Shown here: positions 1-10,000 of the stretch, piece by piece | Position numbering within the stretch: the stretch's first letter is position 1 | Layout of the letters: every line of letters starts with the position of its first letter | From: Woeseiaceae bacterium | Lineage (GTDB): Bacteria; Pseudomonadota; Gammaproteobacteria; Steroidobacterales; Woeseiaceae | Direction: 5' to 3' | Assembly: GCA_028277185.1 (NCBI GenBank) | Contig: JANQGQ010000016.1 | Location: 85,336 to 149,335 of the forward strand | Length of the DNA stretch: 64,000 nt | Program-made: the position numbers and the translations under genes | The notes under the pieces: generated by a model | Seen by the model: the letters and a program-made list of their open reading frames with translations, nothing else | What the model was told of the DNA's origin: nothing | Databases searched by the model: none

Positions 1-111
1 CTGGCAATCGACAGGCTGCTGTCGTCGGCGTGGCTGCGGCGACTCGGCTGGCTCGGCATCGCTTTCTTCACGGTCAAGGGCCTGCTCTGGGTAGCGGTCA
101 CGGGACACTAG
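1..111 (+). CDS. C-terminal end of a membrane protein (partial)
   Basis: Frame 1 is open from the first base and stops at TAG 109-111, giving a 36-residue tail. It is basic near the front (RLL...WLRRLG) and then hydrophobic ([16 protein letters not shown]), ending in TGH, which looks like a last membrane helix with a short tail. The start lies outside the window, so the family cannot be named. The gene is convergent with the next one and overlaps its stop by four bases (ctag). Reality of the frame rests on the tight convergence and the membrane-like composition. Confidence 0.5.
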   Translation: MAIDRLLSSAWLRRLGWLGIAFFTVKGLLWVAVTGH

Positions 112-404
112 CCGCCCGAGATCGCCCCGACGATCATGAACGGCTCGCTGCCTTCGGCAACTGACCGCGGCAGCGGGGCGTCGGGCGGCTCGTGCGTCAG
201 GTCCAGACCGCCTGCGTAGAACCTCACGCGCGGCCGGCGCGCCAGCGTAACGTGCTCGCGCACCGTGCCGCGCAGCATGGGGTAAGCGCTTTCCAGCGCG
301 TCGAGAACGCTCTGCTGGGTAACTTCGCCGCCGACGGCGACCGTCACTTCGCGATCGCAGCCGGCAAGCGTCTGCAGGTGCAGCGGCAGCACGACCCGGA
401 TCAT
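108..404 (-). CDS. ThiS/MoaD-like ubiquitin-fold sulfur-carrier protein
   Basis: A 98-residue protein ending in the free di-glycine (GAISGG) that defines beta-grasp sulfur carriers and bacterial ubiquitin-like proteins; in this family the terminal Gly is adenylated by an E1-like enzyme and then carries a thiocarboxylate. The start is ATG at 404, four bases into the end of the BNR gene (ATGA overlap), which signals translational coupling; longer readings upstream are shadow of the BNR gene. Length is slightly above MoaD (about 80). The ThiF-like activating enzyme is encoded two genes upstream in the same operon, which supports the role. Whether the sulfur goes to molybdopterin, thiazole, an amino acid or protein modification cannot be told from sequence alone. 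Confidence 0.85.
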   Translation of the reverse strand: MIRVVLPLHLQTLAGCDREVTVAVGGEVTQQSVLDALESAYPMLRGTVREHVTLARRPRVRFYAGGLDLTHEPPDAPLPRSVAEGSEPFMIVGAISGG

Positions 405-1585
405 TGGATGGTCTGGACCTCGACCGACAGCACGGCCGGCAGATCGCGGACGATAGGCTCCCAGCGGTCGCCGCTGTCCCGCGATGCGTACACCTGGCCG
501 CCGGTCGTCCCGAAGTACACGCCGCAGGGATCGGCCGTATCGACCGCCATCGCGTCGCGCAGGACGTTGACGTAGCAGTGCTCCTGCGGCAGCCCGTCGG
601 TAAGCGCCTCCCAATCCTCGCCGCCGCTCCGGCTGCGGTAGACCCTGAGCTTGCCCTCGGGGGGATAGTGCAGTGAGTCGCTCTCGATCGGAACGACGTA
701 GATCGTTTCGGGCTCGTGCGCATGGACGGCTATCGGGAAGCCGAAGTCGCTCGGCAGATTGCCGCTCACTTCGCGCCAGGAGTCGCCGCCGTCGTCGCTG
801 CGCATGACGTCCCAGTGCTTTTGCATGAACAAGGTATCCGGGTTCGACGGATGGATGGCGATGCGGTGGACGCAGTGTCCGACCTCGGCCGTCGGGTCGG
901 GGATGTAATCGGAGTGCAGACCCTGGTTGATCGGCGCCCAGGTCTTGCCGCCGTCCTCGGAACGAAACGTCCCCGACGCCGAGATCGCGCAGAAGATCCG
1001 CTCGCGGTTCTTCGGATCCAGAACGATCGTGTGCAGGCACATGCCGCCCGCGCCCGGCGCCCAGTTCGGGGCTGACTCGTGACCGCGCAGACCCGCCAGT
1101 TCCTCCCAGGTCACGCCACCGTTCCGGGTAACGAACAGAGCGGCATCCTCGACGCCCGCGTAGCAGACATCCGGATCGTCGAGCGAGGGCTCGAGATGCC
1201 AGACTCTGGCGAACTCCCAGGGATGCTGCGTGCCGTCGTACCACTGATGCGTGGACAGCGGCTTGCCCGTCGCCTCCGACGTGTCGTAGACGAACTTGTT
1301 GCTCTCGCCTTGCGGCATGCCGTCGCCGCCGTTCGTCTCACCCTCGGGCGAGCCGGGCTGAAACCAGGTCTTGCCGCCGTCGTCCGAGCGCTGAATCACC
1401 TGTCCGAACCAGCTCGAGGTCTGCGACGCATAGATCCGGTCGGGGTCGACGGGCGAGCCCTTCACATGATAGATCTCCCAACCAGCGAAATGCGGCCCGC
1501 TCACGGACCATTTTTTCCGACCTTCGTCGGACGTCAGAATGAACGCGCCCTTGCGCGTTCCGACCAGAACACGAATAGCCGTCAT
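401..1585 (-). CDS. BNR/Asp-box repeat beta-propeller protein
   Basis: A 394-residue protein with at least six Asp-box motifs (S-x-D-x-G-x-T-W type): [43 protein letters not shown] and ASRDSGDRW, spaced through the chain as in sialidase/VPS10-type propellers. No signal peptide is visible, so it is probably cytoplasmic, which differs from secreted sialidases; sialidase catalytic residues were not recognised. ATG at 1585 is preceded by a strong purine-rich ribosome site (GAGGAGGGG). It lies between a ThiF-like E1 (36 bases upstream) and the ThiS/MoaD-like carrier (ATGA overlap). The location suggests a scaffold or substrate-recognition role for the carrier, which is inference. Confidence 0.8.
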   Translation of the reverse strand: MTAIRVLVGTRKGAFILTSDEGRKKWSVSGPHFAGWEIYHVKGSPVDPDRIYASQTSSWFGQVIQRSDDGGKTWFQPGSPEGETNGGDGMPQGESNKFVYDTSEATGKPLSTHQWYDGTQHPWEFARVWHLEPSLDDPDVCYAGVEDAALFVTRNGGVTWEELAGLRGHESAPNWAPGAGGMCLHTIVLDPKNRERIFCAISASGTFRSEDGGKTWAPINQGLHSDYIPDPTAEVGHCVHRIAIHPSNPDTLFMQKHWDVMRSDDGGDSWREVSGNLPSDFGFPIAVHAHEPETIYVVPIESDSLHYPPEGKLRVYRSRSGGEDWEALTDGLPQEHCYVNVLRDAMAVDTADPCGVYFGTTGGQVYASRDSGDRWEPIVRDLPAVLSVEVQTIQ

Positions 1586-1621
1586 GCCCTTCCCCTCCTC
1601 GGTTTCGATTTGACTTGTTCT

Positions 1622-2716
1622 TCAACCTCCGACGTATTTCGCGTACAGCGTACGGGCCGTCGCCGCGTCGTCAGTCCCCTTGACGATCGTGCGGCCATCG
1701 CGAAACACCGTAATCTCGTAGTCCCGGTTGGCGTCCGTTAGTTCCGCGATCAGCATGAACTCGTTGACCCGAACGGGACCCCGTGCGGGCAGCCGCGCGG
1801 CCAGCGTGTCGAGATCGACGGACTCGCCGCCCTGGCGGTGCCGGAGCTGCACGGCGTCGCGGCCGCACAGCGAGGCCGCCGTCGAGCCCGCCCTGCCGTC
1901 CAGATACTCGAACTCACGGTGCACGCAGCAGCGGCAGTCGGCGCTCTCGCGGGCATCCTCGACGCCGAGCGGCAGATACTCGTTGTGCCATACGTCGACG
2001 CTCAACAGCGAACGGCGGACGCGGTCGTACTGCGCCGTGAGCACCTTCAGCGTCTCGGCCACCTGGATGTTCGCGATCGTGCCGACCGCCGAGCTCAGAA
2101 CGCCCGCCGTGTCGCAGCTCGGCGTCGACCCGGGCGGCGGCGGCTCGTCGAACAGGCAGCGAAAGCAGGGCGTCGCGAGACTGCCGGCTGCCAGCGTTTC
2201 CCAGGGCAGCGTACCGTCGCCGTGAGGCAGGACCGTGAATGCCATGCCGCTGGTCGCTACCGCGGCACCGTATACGTACGGTCGTCCGGTCCTGACCGCG
2301 AGATCGTTGGCGAGATAGCGGGTCTCGAAGTTGTCGAGCCCGTCGACGAGGAGGTCGGCGTCCCCCGCCAGCGCCTCGATGTTCTCGTGGTTGATGTCGT
2401 CGACGACGGCGGTAACGCGCACGCCGGCGTTGATGCGTTCGAGCTTGCGCTTCGCCGCGGCGGCCTTCGGCAGGTTGGCGGCGACGTCGCTCTCGTCGAA
2501 CAGCACCTGCCGCTGCAGATTCGTGAGCTCCACCACATCGCGGTCCACGATCAGCAGGTGACCTACGCCCGCGCGGGCCAGCAGGTCAGCGATAACGCTG
2601 CCCAGCGCGCCGCAGCCGAGGACCAGAACGGTAGACGCCCGCAGCCTTTCCTGCCCTTCCGGACCGAAGCCCGGCAGCAGCATCTGGCGGTGGTAGCGCT
2701 CGAGGTCCGCGTTCAT
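1622..2716 (-). CDS. ThiF/MoeB/HesA-family E1-like adenylyltransferase
   Basis: A 364-residue E1-like enzyme. It has the ATP-binding GCGALGS loop near residue 35, the DRDVVELTNLQRQ segment with the family arginine, the PKAAAAK lysine region, the catalytic-type DGLDNFETR segment, and paired cysteines CFRC (about 190) and CRCC (about 265) that fit the structural zinc site. After the core it carries a roughly 70-residue C-terminal extension that itself ends in YVGG. The expected reaction is adenylation of the C-terminal glycine of a ThiS/MoaD-type partner, encoded at 108-404. No rhodanese domain is present, so sulfur would come from another protein. Whether it serves thiamine, molybdenum cofactor or another pathway is not decided. 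Confidence 0.88.
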   Translation of the reverse strand: MNADLERYHRQMLLPGFGPEGQERLRASTVLVLGCGALGSVIADLLARAGVGHLLIVDRDVVELTNLQRQVLFDESDVAANLPKAAAAKRKLERINAGVRVTAVVDDINHENIEALAGDADLLVDGLDNFETRYLANDLAVRTGRPYVYGAAVATSGMAFTVLPHGDGTLPWETLAAGSLATPCFRCLFDEPPPPGSTPSCDTAGVLSSAVGTIANIQVAETLKVLTAQYDRVRRSLLSVDVWHNEYLPLGVEDARESADCRCCVHREFEYLDGRAGSTAASLCGRDAVQLRHRQGGESVDLDTLAARLPARGPVRVNEFMLIAELTDANRDYEITVFRDGRTIVKGTDDAATARTLYAKYVGG

Positions 2717-2787
2717 CCCGCAACATTAGCACGCGGGACCCACCGTCCCGCGCCGCAGGAACGACGAGCGCCCTCCCCCGCGCCGAA

Positions 2788-3876
2788 CTACCTCCGGACC
2801 GGCGAACGCTCGCCGAGCCATCTGAGCATGATATCGACGCTGTCCCGCCACGCGGGCTCACCGTCCTCGAATGCGTACGCCGACTCGACGCTGGGATAGC
2901 GGTTGTCGGAGTGCCCGATGCCCGCACGCTCGACGAAGGTCGCGGTGCCGGGCCGCAGCCGGTTGACGGTGTCCGCGATCAGAGCATGGCCGTGCCGCGA
3001 CTCGAACTGATCGAACTCGTTGAAGATCACGAGCACCGGTGCGTCGACTTCGGCCCAGGCGGCGAGGAAGTTTTTTTCCGCAAGCTGCTGGTGCCAGGCG
3101 AAGGGCCTGCCGTAGTGATCCGTTGCGCTCATGCCGAGAATATCGTTGCGTACGCGCGCCATGGCATCGCTGTCTTCTGCGACGGCGTCGGGATGGCGCC
3201 GGTTGACCAGATATTCGTAGTTGAACCGGGTCCGGTCGAGGAACTCGCGGTGACGCGCCGCAGGCGTCGCGTCGCCGGGCCGGCGCTCGAGATAGTGTCG
3301 CTCGAAAGCAAGCATCCGCTCCAGGTAAGTCACGCCACCCCCGCCCGAGACGATCACGCCGCCGAGCGTGTGACCGCGACGGCCGAGCTCCCGGGCCAGC
3401 AGGGCCGCCGTGTTCGAGCCGAGACTCGAGCCGTAGACGAACACCCGCGACGAGTCGATACGCGGCGACTCCAACAGAGCCGTGAACGCATCCACGTAGT
3501 GCGCGAACTCCGTGTCGAAATCGAGTTCGGCGCATGCCGGACCGTCCAGAAGCGCGCTGCGCTCGACGCGCACGAGGGCGAGGCCCGATTCACGCGCCAG
3601 CGCCGCGAGGATCTCGCGCGAGTTCGAGCCTTCCCGGTAGGCAAGCGAGCCGCAGGACACCCACTGCGTGAACAGCAGCGGATACCGCGCAGCCGTATCG
3701 CCTTCGGGCGCCGTGACAATCGTTTGCAGACTGGCGCCGCTCGACACCTCGACGGTCTCGTAGTGCGAATCGACGCCGGGTATGGATTCCTCCTCGGCTG
3801 CGCTGCTTCCGAAGGACAGCAGCAAAGCCGCGGGCAGGACTAAGGCTCGAAACACTGACGTCATCCTCTTGATCAT
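2788..3876 (-). CDS. Secreted alpha/beta hydrolase
   Basis: A 362-residue protein with an N-terminal signal peptide (basic MIKR, hydrophobic ALVLPAALLLSFG, probable cleavage after SSAAE or nearby). The nucleophile elbow is GSSLGS (about residue 150). A late acidic residue lies in FNEFDQF and a histidine in GIGHSDN, giving a plausible Ser-Asp-His triad in the normal order. The likely role is a periplasmic esterase or peptidase-like hydrolase; the substrate is unknown. It starts three bases after the MerR stop (TAG AGG ATG, the AGG doubling as ribosome site), so it is almost certainly co-transcribed with and probably controlled by that regulator. Confidence 0.82.
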   Translation of the reverse strand: MIKRMTSVFRALVLPAALLLSFGSSAAEEESIPGVDSHYETVEVSSGASLQTIVTAPEGDTAARYPLLFTQWVSCGSLAYREGSNSREILAALARESGLALVRVERSALLDGPACAELDFDTEFAHYVDAFTALLESPRIDSSRVFVYGSSLGSNTAALLARELGRRGHTLGGVIVSGGGGVTYLERMLAFERHYLERRPGDATPAARHREFLDRTRFNYEYLVNRRHPDAVAEDSDAMARVRNDILGMSATDHYGRPFAWHQQLAEKNFLAAWAEVDAPVLVIFNEFDQFESRHGHALIADTVNRLRPGTATFVERAGIGHSDNRYPSVESAYAFEDGEPAWRDSVDIMLRWLGERSPVRR

Positions 3877-3879
3877 CCT

Positions 3880-4728
3880 CTACGAAACGGGAAGAAAGAG
3901 CTCGGTCACGAACTCGTCGCTACGGCTGGCCAGCACGGTCCTCGGCAGCTTGTAGCCTTCCTGGCGGGCGCCGAAACGATGGTAGATCTCCCGCAGCGGG
4001 CCGACCGGCCGAAGGCGCGCCTCTTCGATCCACTCGAGCATCGATTCCCGGAGCGGCTCTGTCTGTGCATAGTCGCCGGTGTAGACGACGCTGACGCCGC
4101 GCGGACACGCTTCGATCTTCTGCGTCGGGATCGCCGACGCGCGCTGCCCGATCACGGGAATGCAGACCTCGAGGTGGAGCGCCGTCTCACGGAACTCGTT
4201 GTCGTGAAACAGCAGGAACGGCGACTCGGAGGCGCGTGCGCCAGCGCGCGCGACCGTCGTCTCCGCCGACTCGAACAGGGCGGTGACCGGATCGCCGAGA
4301 TGCTCGACGGTCGCTTCGAGGCTGTGGACGTCCTGCGCCGGAGCTGCCGTGAGCCGGACGCCGCTCAACGGATCGTCCCGGTCGCCGAGAACGGAGCGTG
4401 CCAGCGTCTCGAGGACGGCCTGCTGCCGATCGATACCGGCGCGCGCGTCGTGCAGCGCGGCCCGCTTTTCGTCGATGACGTGCAGCAAGGCCACCGTATC
4501 GCCAGGTGCGGCAACGACTGCGCGAATCTCCGCGATCGAGAATCCGGCCGCCCTGAGGTTGGCGATGAGTGCGAGGTCGCGCGCCTGTTCCACCCGGTAG
4601 TAGCGATAGCCGGAATCCGGATCGACCCAGGCGGGTGCAAGCAGTTCCTCGGCGGCATAGAAGCGCAGTGCCTTGATCGAAACCCGGGTCAGCGCCGCGA
4701 ACTCGCCAATGCGCAGCAGCTGACTCAT
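3880..4728 (-). CDS. MerR-family transcriptional regulator with effector-binding domain
   Basis: A 282-residue protein if it starts at ATG 4728 (MSQLLRIGEFAAL). The N-terminal MerR winged helix (RIGEFAALTRVSIKALRFYAAEELL...YRYYRVEQ) is followed by a coiled-coil dimer helix (about 75-115) and a C-terminal GyrI/AraC-type effector-binding fold (about 130-280). BltR and BmrR have this architecture and respond to organic ligands. The frame stays open to ATG 4791, but that extra stretch merely repeats the first codons (LRIGEFAAL) because of a tandem DNA duplication. The family-typical start is therefore preferred. It is followed immediately by the alpha/beta hydrolase, its probable target. No cysteines typical of metal-sensing MerR proteins were seen. 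Confidence 0.88.
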   Translation of the reverse strand: MSQLLRIGEFAALTRVSIKALRFYAAEELLAPAWVDPDSGYRYYRVEQARDLALIANLRAAGFSIAEIRAVVAAPGDTVALLHVIDEKRAALHDARAGIDRQQAVLETLARSVLGDRDDPLSGVRLTAAPAQDVHSLEATVEHLGDPVTALFESAETTVARAGARASESPFLLFHDNEFRETALHLEVCIPVIGQRASAIPTQKIEACPRGVSVVYTGDYAQTEPLRESMLEWIEEARLRPVGPLREIYHRFGARQEGYKLPRTVLASRSDEFVTELFLPVS

Positions 4729-4838
4729 GCGGGGAGACCACAGGGCAGCAAACTCGCCAATGCGAAGCGCTGACTCATGCGGCGAAACCACCGGGCAGCG
4801 AACTCGCCAATGCGAAGCTTCGACTCATGCGCCGGGAC
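4699..4838. repeat. Three tandem copies of the merR start region (about 50 bp period)
   Basis: The element actcgccaatgcg...gactcatgcg recurs with starts at 4701, 4752 and 4802 (periods 51 and 50). Copy 1 is the true 5' end of the MerR gene with its ATG; copies 2 and 3 lie upstream and each carries its own ATG and the first eight or so codons. The copies differ by a few substitutions and one base of length. The result is duplicated initiation regions just upstream of the real start. It could alter expression or extend the protein's N-terminus by 21 residues. Confidence 0.85.
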
Positions 4839-4869
4839 TATAAGCTCTCCCGCAAGGGGAGAGTCAAAC

Positions 4870-4887
4870 GGCCCGCGTACGCGGGCC
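4870..4887 (-). terminator. Hairpin after the protease gene
   Basis: A perfect 18-base palindrome, ggcccgc-gtac-gcgggcc, begins six bases beyond the TAG of the S8 protease on the minus strand. It is followed by gtttg, only a weak uridine tract. A second hairpin (ctctccc/gggagag, 4845-4863) follows. It probably ends the protease transcript before the merR region, with modest confidence because the U-tract is short. Confidence 0.45.
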
Positions 4888-4893
4888 GCGAGG

Positions 4894-7032
4894 CTATTTG
4901 CTTACGGGAGGATCGTCGAGGAGCACGGGCTCCGCGGCCTCGGTGTCGTAGATGCCTTGCGCCCGGGCCCGGCGACCGCCGTCAGTCCAGCCGTAGCCGT
5001 TGGCCTGGGCACCGTCAGTCCAACCGTAGCCATTGGCCTGGGCACCGTCCGTCCAACCGTAGCCGCTTGCCATGACGCCGTCGGTCCAGCCGTAACCGCT
5101 GGCGCTGACGCCGCTGCCGTCGGTCCAGAGATAACCGTACGTCGACGTACTGTTGTTGTCGTTGTCGTCATCATCGTCGTCGTCATCATCATCGTCGTCA
5201 TCGTTCCGGGCATAACCGCTTGCCCAGGTGAAGCCGCCGGTCCAGAGGTAGCCCGCGCCCCAGGCATCGTCGCCCCAGAGTACGGCCGTGTCTTCGACGA
5301 AAACGCCGCCATTGGCCGCGTCAGGAACCAACAGGGGCGAAAGCGCCTCGCCGCCGATGATGCCCGTGTCGTTGAGCGCGGCGTCGACGTCCAGCACACC
5401 GGCGCCGGCATCGATCGGGGCCGCGTCGATCTTGCGCGCCGAGCGCATCAGTCGTGCTTTGATCGTTGCCGGCGTCAGCGAGGAGTCCTTCTCGAGCATG
5501 AGCGCCGCGGCGGCGGCCACCATCGGTGCCGCCATGCTCGTGCCCGACAGCTCGAAGTAGTCGCCGCGACAGCTTGCGCCCGGGCAGTTCACGACACGGG
5601 CCGGCAAGTCGTTGCGCAGTGTGGCCAGCCCGGGTATCGCCGCGACGATCCGGTTGCCGGGCGCAACGAGATCCGGCTTGAGCACGAGATCGCCCTGGGT
5701 CGGACCGCGCGACGAGAACGTCGACACGTAGTCGTCGCTGAAATCGCTGCCGGTACCGTTGTCGGTCAGCGAGCCGACGGTAATCACCTTCCGCGAGTTG
5801 GCGGGACTCATGACGGTCGCATTGCCCGAGCGGCCGTAGTTGCCCGCCGCGACGACCACCACCATGCCCTGATCCCAGAGCGCCTCGGCCGCGGCAACCA
5901 TCGGATCCGTGTCGATAGACTCCGTCACCCCCTGGCCGAGCGACAGATTGACGACCCGGATATCGAAGTACCGGCCGTATTGCGCCAACCAGTCGAGGGC
6001 GGCGATGACGTCTGACGTAGACCCGCGGCCCGTGCCGTCGAGTACCTGGAGTCCGAGCAGATGGGCCCCGTCGGCGGCACCGCCGTGCTCGCCGGACGAT
6101 CCACTGCCGTCGCCGGCGACGATGCCGGCCACGTGCGTACCGTGACCGTACAGGTCTTCGCGCGCATCGTCCGCATACGACACGATCGCTCCGTTCTCGA
6201 TGACCGGACGGGGAAACGCGCCGTTCAGAAAGCTGTACTGTCGCGCATTGTCGGGAAGGTCTCCGTGATCCGCGATACCCGTATCGATGATCGCCACCCC
6301 GATCGAGCTGCCGCGGTATACGGCGTTCGCCGATCCGGTCAGCGGCAGGTTCGCCGTGCCGCGCTCGGAACCGAGCGAACGAACGTCGTCGTCGAGCGAA
6401 AGCCGGTCGACCTTTTCCTCTACCGCCAGGTCCACGAGCGATGACGCCGGGAGACGCACCGCCATCATGTCCAGCGTTTCGAAGCGACGAAGAACTTCGC
6501 CGCCAAGTCCGGCAATCCGATTGTCTTCGAACAGCTCGGGATACTCTTCGTAGGTAACGACGATTTCCGTCGGCTGTTCGCCGCCCCGCGCCGCAAGCGC
6601 GGCAACCGGGCCGCTCATCTTGGCTCTGGCGACGGCCGGAATCCCCGTCGCACCGGCCTCTGCGGTCTCGTCGTCCTGGCGCGATCCGGCCGGCCCGACG
6701 GCGGGCGTCACCGCGCCGGTACTGCCAACCGCCGCCTGCGTGGCCACGGATATGTCGTAGAGCGGCTCGTCGGCAAGCGGCGGGCCAACGAGCGCGTCGT
6801 CCCGGGCGGCGACCGCCAGCTTGTTGCGGACAGGTTTCGCCGCCTCGCTATCGCCTGCCGGGGTAGCGACAGTCCCGTCGCCCTCGGCTATCGGCGCCGA
6901 TACCTGTGTGAAGCTCAGGAGGCCCGCTACGGCCAGGCCGACCACGACGGCTGATAGTTTGCCGCGGCCTTTAGTCGGAGCGGATCCGGCAGCGCGGCCG
7001 CAAGCTTCAAATTCGTGTTCGTTACTGTACAT
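4894..7032 (-). CDS. Secreted S8 (subtilisin-like) serine protease with acidic and GYxWTDG repeats
   Basis: A 712-residue protein from ATG 7032. Residues 27-45 form a hydrophobic signal or anchor after a 26-residue basic N-region. The catalytic triad is clear: D250 (IIDTG), H297 (GHGTHVAG) and S499 (SGTSMAAP). The oxyanion asparagine region is AAGNYG (395-400). A propeptide-like segment occupies about 155-215. The tail carries an uninterrupted run of about 14 Asp (from about 610) and then at least five W-T-D-G units, four of them encoded by exact-length 33-bp repeats (4981-5112). The Asp run suggests calcium binding or a surface-exposed linker (inference). The start lies one base after the upstream diguanylate cyclase's stop (TGA-C-ATG), indicating translational coupling. 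Substrate unknown. Confidence 0.9.
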   Translation of the reverse strand: MYSNEHEFEACGRAAGSAPTKGRGKLSAVVVGLAVAGLLSFTQVSAPIAEGDGTVATPAGDSEAAKPVRNKLAVAARDDALVGPPLADEPLYDISVATQAAVGSTGAVTPAVGPAGSRQDDETAEAGATGIPAVARAKMSGPVAALAARGGEQPTEIVVTYEEYPELFEDNRIAGLGGEVLRRFETLDMMAVRLPASSLVDLAVEEKVDRLSLDDDVRSLGSERGTANLPLTGSANAVYRGSSIGVAIIDTGIADHGDLPDNARQYSFLNGAFPRPVIENGAIVSYADDAREDLYGHGTHVAGIVAGDGSGSSGEHGGAADGAHLLGLQVLDGTGRGSTSDVIAALDWLAQYGRYFDIRVVNLSLGQGVTESIDTDPMVAAAEALWDQGMVVVVAAGNYGRSGNATVMSPANSRKVITVGSLTDNGTGSDFSDDYVSTFSSRGPTQGDLVLKPDLVAPGNRIVAAIPGLATLRNDLPARVVNCPGASCRGDYFELSGTSMAAPMVAAAAALMLEKDSSLTPATIKARLMRSARKIDAAPIDAGAGVLDVDAALNDTGIIGGEALSPLLVPDAANGGVFVEDTAVLWGDDAWGAGYLWTGGFTWASGYARNDDDDDDDDDDDDDNDNNSTSTYGYLWTDGSGVSASGYGWTDGVMASGYGWTDGAQANGYGWTDGAQANGYGWTDGGRRARAQGIYDTEAAEPVLLDDPPVSK
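4981..5112 (-). repeat. 33-bp coding tandem repeat (4 units) in the protease tail
   Basis: Units start at 4981, 5014, 5047 and 5080, each encoding 11 residues of the type GYGWTDGAQAN. A fifth, more diverged unit starts near 5119 after a 39-base interval (GYLWTDG). Near identity of units 1-3 at DNA level points to recent expansion and likely copy-number variation between strains. Confidence 0.85.
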
Positions 7033-7033
7033 G

Positions 7034-10000
7034 TCAGCCGGCCTCCGTTTTCGCGAACCGGGACTCATCTTCGTCTGGTCGATGCACTGAAAGCATCCCT
7101 GCGCGGCGCGCGCGGAACAGCACCGATGTCGGATCGACACTGCTGTCCGCCACCGCAAAACTCGTAGAGGCTTCGTTCGGCGCGAACATGCCCGCCCAGG
7201 CATTGCGCTGTTTCTTTGCCTCGTACATCAGCGCGTCGGCGACCCCGATGATCTGATCGAGACTCGACTCGTCGGCGCTGGCGCGGAACAGCGGATACGC
7301 CGAGAATCCTATGGAGCAGGTTGTGCGCACGATCTGGCCCTCGGGCAGTACGAAATTGTGCTGCGCGATACGCGAGCGAATACGTTCGGCCAGCGCTTCG
7401 CATTCGCCGGGATCGGTCTGCTTGGCGATCACGACGAACTCGTCGCCGCCCCAGCGAACGACGTAGTCCGAGCGCCGGCAGGTGCCGAGCAGTACGTCGC
7501 GCACCTCGATGAGCATCTGGTCTCCCGCCGCGTGTCCGTACGTGTCGTTGATCGGCTTGAAGTTGTCGAGGTCGATCATCATGAAGACCAGATCGGCATG
7601 CGCGGTGCGATCCACGCCGGCGTGATCGTCCGAGTTCTTGCGCCGGATGACGTCGAAGTCCCGCGATATCTCTTCGAAGACAAAGCGACGATTGCGCAGT
7701 CCGGTCAGCGGATCGGACAGGCTGCTCTCCTGCAGGGCCTTGTTGAGCCGGGTGAGCTGCTCGTTGCTCTCGCGGAGTTTGTCCGTCCGCTCGGCGACGG
7801 CCTTTTCGAGGCGGCTGCTGTACTCCTCCTCGCGCCGGATTCTCGTCTTGTGGCCGTACCAGCAGAGCGCCACGAGCTGAGCGAACATGGCGAGATAGCC
7901 CAGATACGCCCACCACGTGTCCCACAGCGCGGGCGTGACGCGGACGGGAACGGCTATGCCCGTGTCGTTCCACACGCCGTCGCTGTTCGCCGCCCGGACG
8001 CGAAGCAGATAGTTGCCGTCGTCCAGATCGGTATAGGTGATGCGACGGCGGCTGCCCAGATCGATCCACTCCTTGTCGAAGCCTTCGAGCTTGTACATAT
8101 AGCGGTTGGCTTCGGGCGCAGCGAAGTCGAGCGCCGCAAACTCGAACGAGACCGTATCCTGGGTGTACGCCATCTCGATGCTGCCGTCCTCGCTCAGCGG
8201 AATGTCGTACTTCGCGCCGTCTCCGCCGCCGTCGACGTCCGTCATCACGATCGCCGGCGGCGTCGTGTTGACGGTAATCGCCGCGGGATCGAAAGCGTTG
8301 TAGCCGTGGGTCCCGCCGAAAAACAGCTCGCCGCTGTCGTTCCGATAGTGGGCTCCGAAGTTGAACTCCTCGGACTGCAGACCGTCGCGACGATGGAGGT
8401 TGCGGAAGCCGTCCTTCTCGGGATCGTAGCGGCTCAGACCGTAGTTGGTGCTCAGCCAGAGCTCGCCGTCGGAAGCGACGCGTATTCCGTAGACGACGTC
8501 GTTGGCAAGGCCGTCCTTCTGTGAGCGGTTCTCGAAGCGAATCGCCTCGGGATTCGCCGGATCGCCGACGACGCGATCGAGACCGCCGCCGCGCGTGCCG
8601 ATCCAGACCCTGCCGGCCGCATCGATGGCCAGCGAGTAGACCGTGTCGTCCGCGAGTGCCTGAGGGTCTTCGGGATCGTGGCGAAAGCGGTGGAAGCGCT
8701 CCGTTTCCGGGTCGTACAGATTCAGACCGGCGCCGTCCGTGCCTATCCACATGCGGCCCGCGCCGTCCTCGGCGAAACTCGTGACGCGATTGCCGCCGAG
8801 GCTGAACGGGTCGGCGGGGTCGTTGGCGAACCGGGTGAAACTGCCGGTTGCCGGTTCGAGACGGCTGATGCCGCCGCCGAACGTGCCTACCCAGACGCGG
8901 CCGGCGCGATCTTCGTACATCGTCATTACGCCGTTCGCACTCAGGCTGCCCGGATCGTCGGCGTCGTAGCGCATTCGTTTGATGCTGCCTTCGACCGGAT
9001 CGAGCAAATCGATCCCCGCCGTCATCGTGCCTACCCAGATTCGCCCGGCGCTGTCGCGCATCAGGCTCATGACCCGGTCGTCGCCGATGCTGTCCGGCGC
9101 ATTCCGATCGTGACGATAGTGCACGACCTCGCCGGTCGTCCGATTTACGGCGTTGAGGCCTTCGCCGAAGGTGCCGACGTACAGCGTACCGTCGAGGCCC
9201 TCGGTGAATGCCATCACGCTCGGCGCGCGTTCGCCGCTGACGCTGAGTTTCTCCGCCCGTTCGAGGCCATAGGCCCACGAACGCGAGTTCCACTTGTTGA
9301 GGCCGTGCATTTTCGTCCCGACCCAGAGAATCCCGCCGCGGTCCTCGTAGATCGCGGTAACGTCGTTGCCCGCGAGGCTCGTGACGTCGGTGGCGACATT
9401 GGCGTAGCGGGTGAAGCTGCCGCGCTTCCGGTCGAGGAGATTGAGTCCGTTCGTCGTTCCGACCCAGAGCCGTCCCGCGCCGTCTTCGAAGATCGAGCTG
9501 ACTCTGTCGCCCGAGATGCTCGACTCGCGTGCAGGGTCGTGAACGAAACGCTCTGTAGTGTCCGATTCCCGATCGAGCCGGATGAGACCTCCGCCGTACG
9601 TTCCGACCCACAGGCCGCCGGCGTTATCGTCGAAGATTGCGCGAACGCTGTGTTCGAAGCGGCCCGTGAGCACGGCCTCGCCGGATTCGGTGTCCAGCCG
9701 GGCCAGGCCGAAATCGCCGCCGACCCACATCTCGCCTGCCGCATCGCGCATGATCGCGAAAACGTTGTTCCGCTGCTTATCGTTATCGTCATCGGTACCC
9801 GGCAGTTCATACGCCCGAAACTCGCCGGTCGCGGGATTCAAACGGCGCAGGCCCGCGCCCCGGGTCCCGGCGTATACGCTGCCGTCAGTATCGACATAGA
9901 CCCGGCGGACGATGCTGCTGCCGATCCCGGATGGATTCGCGGGATCGTGCCGATAGGTCGTGAACGTGCCGCTTGCGCGGTTCATCCGGGCGATGCCGGC

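Noticed and set aside
4981..5112. 33-bp spaced repeats resembling a CRISPR-like array
   Set aside because: Units are directly adjacent, without spacers, and in frame within the protease coding sequence, encoding an 11-residue repeat.
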